Positions 15,089-15,838 of a stretch of 15,838 bases of DNA are shown one piece after another. A program made the translations under genes and the position numbers. The stretch is from Verrucomicrobiia bacterium (GTDB lineage: Bacteria > Verrucomicrobiota > Verrucomicrobiae > Limisphaerales > JAKPVM01): NCBI GenBank assembly GCA_026417275.1, contig JAOADO010000031.1, forward strand, positions 1 through 15,838, given 5' to 3'. Positions within the stretch are counted from its first letter, which is position 1, and every line of letters starts with the position of its first letter. Under the pieces are notes generated by a model, which worked only from the letters and a program-made list of their open reading frames with translations, did not search any database and had not been told where the DNA came from.

Positions 15089-15838
15089 ATGTCGGCATTT
15101 GCCACAAATTCAGAACCCGGGTTGGATGCTGAAAACATAAGGCAGTCATTCGAAGGCGCGTCTTCATGGATTCAGCTTATTAAACCCATTGACCCATTTC
15201 TGGACGCAGTTAGGAAAAGGCTGGCAGACCAGGTAAATGAATTTGATGCCTCAATTGCCGATAAAGTTGCCTACGCGCTTGAAAGCCAGGGTAAACAGAT
15301 ACGTCCAGTCCTTTTAGCGCTAAGCGGAAAATCGGCAGGCGAACTCACAGATTATCATCTTACAGCCGCGGTAATTGTCGAAATCGTGCATCTTGCCACG
15401 CTGGTCCACGACGATGTCATTGACGGAGCAAAAATACGCCGCGGCAAACCAACAGTAGCCGCTAACTGGGGAAACGACATTACCGTTTTACTCGGAGATT
15501 GCCTCTTTGCCCATGCGTTAAAACTGACCGCAAATTACCCAACAACAGAAGTTTGCCGCGCTGTTTCATCCGCAACGAACACTGTCTGCGCCGGAGAAAT
15601 CTTCCAAACCCAGCTCGAAGGGCAATTTAATTTTACAAAATCCGACTATTTTAAAGCGCTTGAAATGAAAACAGGCGAACTCTTTGCTCTTTCCTGCGAG
15701 TTGGGAGTATATCTAAGCGGCGCTTCGCCGCAGTATAGAAGACTGATGCGCAATTTTGGGCTTGCTTTAGGAACTGCGTATCAGATTTATGACGACTGTC
15801 TTGATCTTTTCGGGAGCGAATCCGAAGCAGGCAAATCC
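15089..15838 (+). CDS. Long-chain polyprenyl diphosphate synthase (3' partial)
   Basis: Trans-prenyltransferase that adds isopentenyl diphosphate units to make the long prenyl tail of a quinone such as menaquinone or ubiquinone. The first 250 codons are present and the frame is open to the window end; family proteins are about 320-350 residues, so roughly 80 residues are missing. Visible motifs are GKQIRPVLL, the first Asp-rich motif LVHDDVIDGAKIRRGKPT (about residues 105-122), KTGELFALSC, and the second Asp-rich motif QIYDDCLDLFG (about 232-242). The residue five before the first Asp of the first motif is Ala (ATLVHDD), the small residue usual in enzymes making C30 or longer chains. This fits an octaprenyl- or heptaprenyl-type (IspB/HepT-like) product rather than farnesyl or geranylgeranyl. 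The ATG at 15089 has no Shine-Dalgarno. Confidence 0.93.
   Translation, partial: MSAFATNSEPGLDAENIRQSFEGASSWIQLIKPIDPFLDAVRKRLADQVNEFDASIADKVAYALESQGKQIRPVLLALSGKSAGELTDYHLTAAVIVEIVHLATLVHDDVIDGAKIRRGKPTVAANWGNDITVLLGDCLFAHALKLTANYPTTEVCRAVSSATNTVCAGEIFQTQLEGQFNFTKSDYFKALEMKTGELFALSCELGVYLSGASPQYRRLMRNFGLALGTAYQIYDDCLDLFGSESEAGKS

Noticed and set aside
1..15838. Defence system, CRISPR array, prophage or transposon
   Set aside because: No repeat-spacer pattern, transposase, integrase, toxin-antitoxin pair or nuclease gene is seen; the genes are mainly housekeeping and secreted proteins.

Overview
The window looks like ordinary chromosome from a bacterium of the PVC group, most likely Verrucomicrobiota. 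This rests on three things: the SecA sequence style with its enlarged PPXD region, a Tat-exported Gfo/Idh/MocA oxidoreductase, and a very large secreted FG-GAP/VCBS plus ASPIC-UnbV protein. GC content is moderate by eye, and most genes lack a clear Shine-Dalgarno site. The taxonomic call is an inference from protein style, not a database result.

Bases 1-4589 (+) hold most of a SUF iron-sulfur cluster assembly operon, in the order sufC (5' end cut by the window), sufD, a 202-nt gap rich in inverted repeats, sufU, sufT, sufS. SufS removes sulfur from cysteine, SufU relays it, SufC and SufD form the assembly ATPase complex with a SufB that is probably just upstream, and SufT is a DUF59/MIP18-type maturation factor. 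The genes lie close together except for the structured gap between sufD and sufU.

Bases 4617-9829 hold two divergent genes for exported proteins. One is a Tat-signal Gfo/Idh/MocA oxidoreductase (-), which converges on sufS. The other is a 1264-residue secreted protein (+) with fourteen calcium-binding FG-GAP loops and two ASPIC/UnbV domains, arranged as two seven-loop halves.

Bases 9955-11687 hold a small stand-alone cyclic-nucleotide-binding-domain protein (-) and, divergent from it, a 23S rRNA uracil-C5 methyltransferase of the RlmD/RumA type (+). The methyltransferase carries a 4Fe-4S cluster motif and is therefore a likely client of the SUF system.

Bases 11866-15838 (+) hold secA, preceded by a long leader with a 9-bp hairpin, and the first 250 codons of a long-chain polyprenyl diphosphate synthase that runs off the window.

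I see no tRNA, rRNA, CRISPR array, insertion sequence or phage gene, and no clear new multi-gene system. The best candidates for something undescribed are the inverted-repeat-rich element between sufD and sufU, the hairpin leader of secA, and the stand-alone CNB protein.
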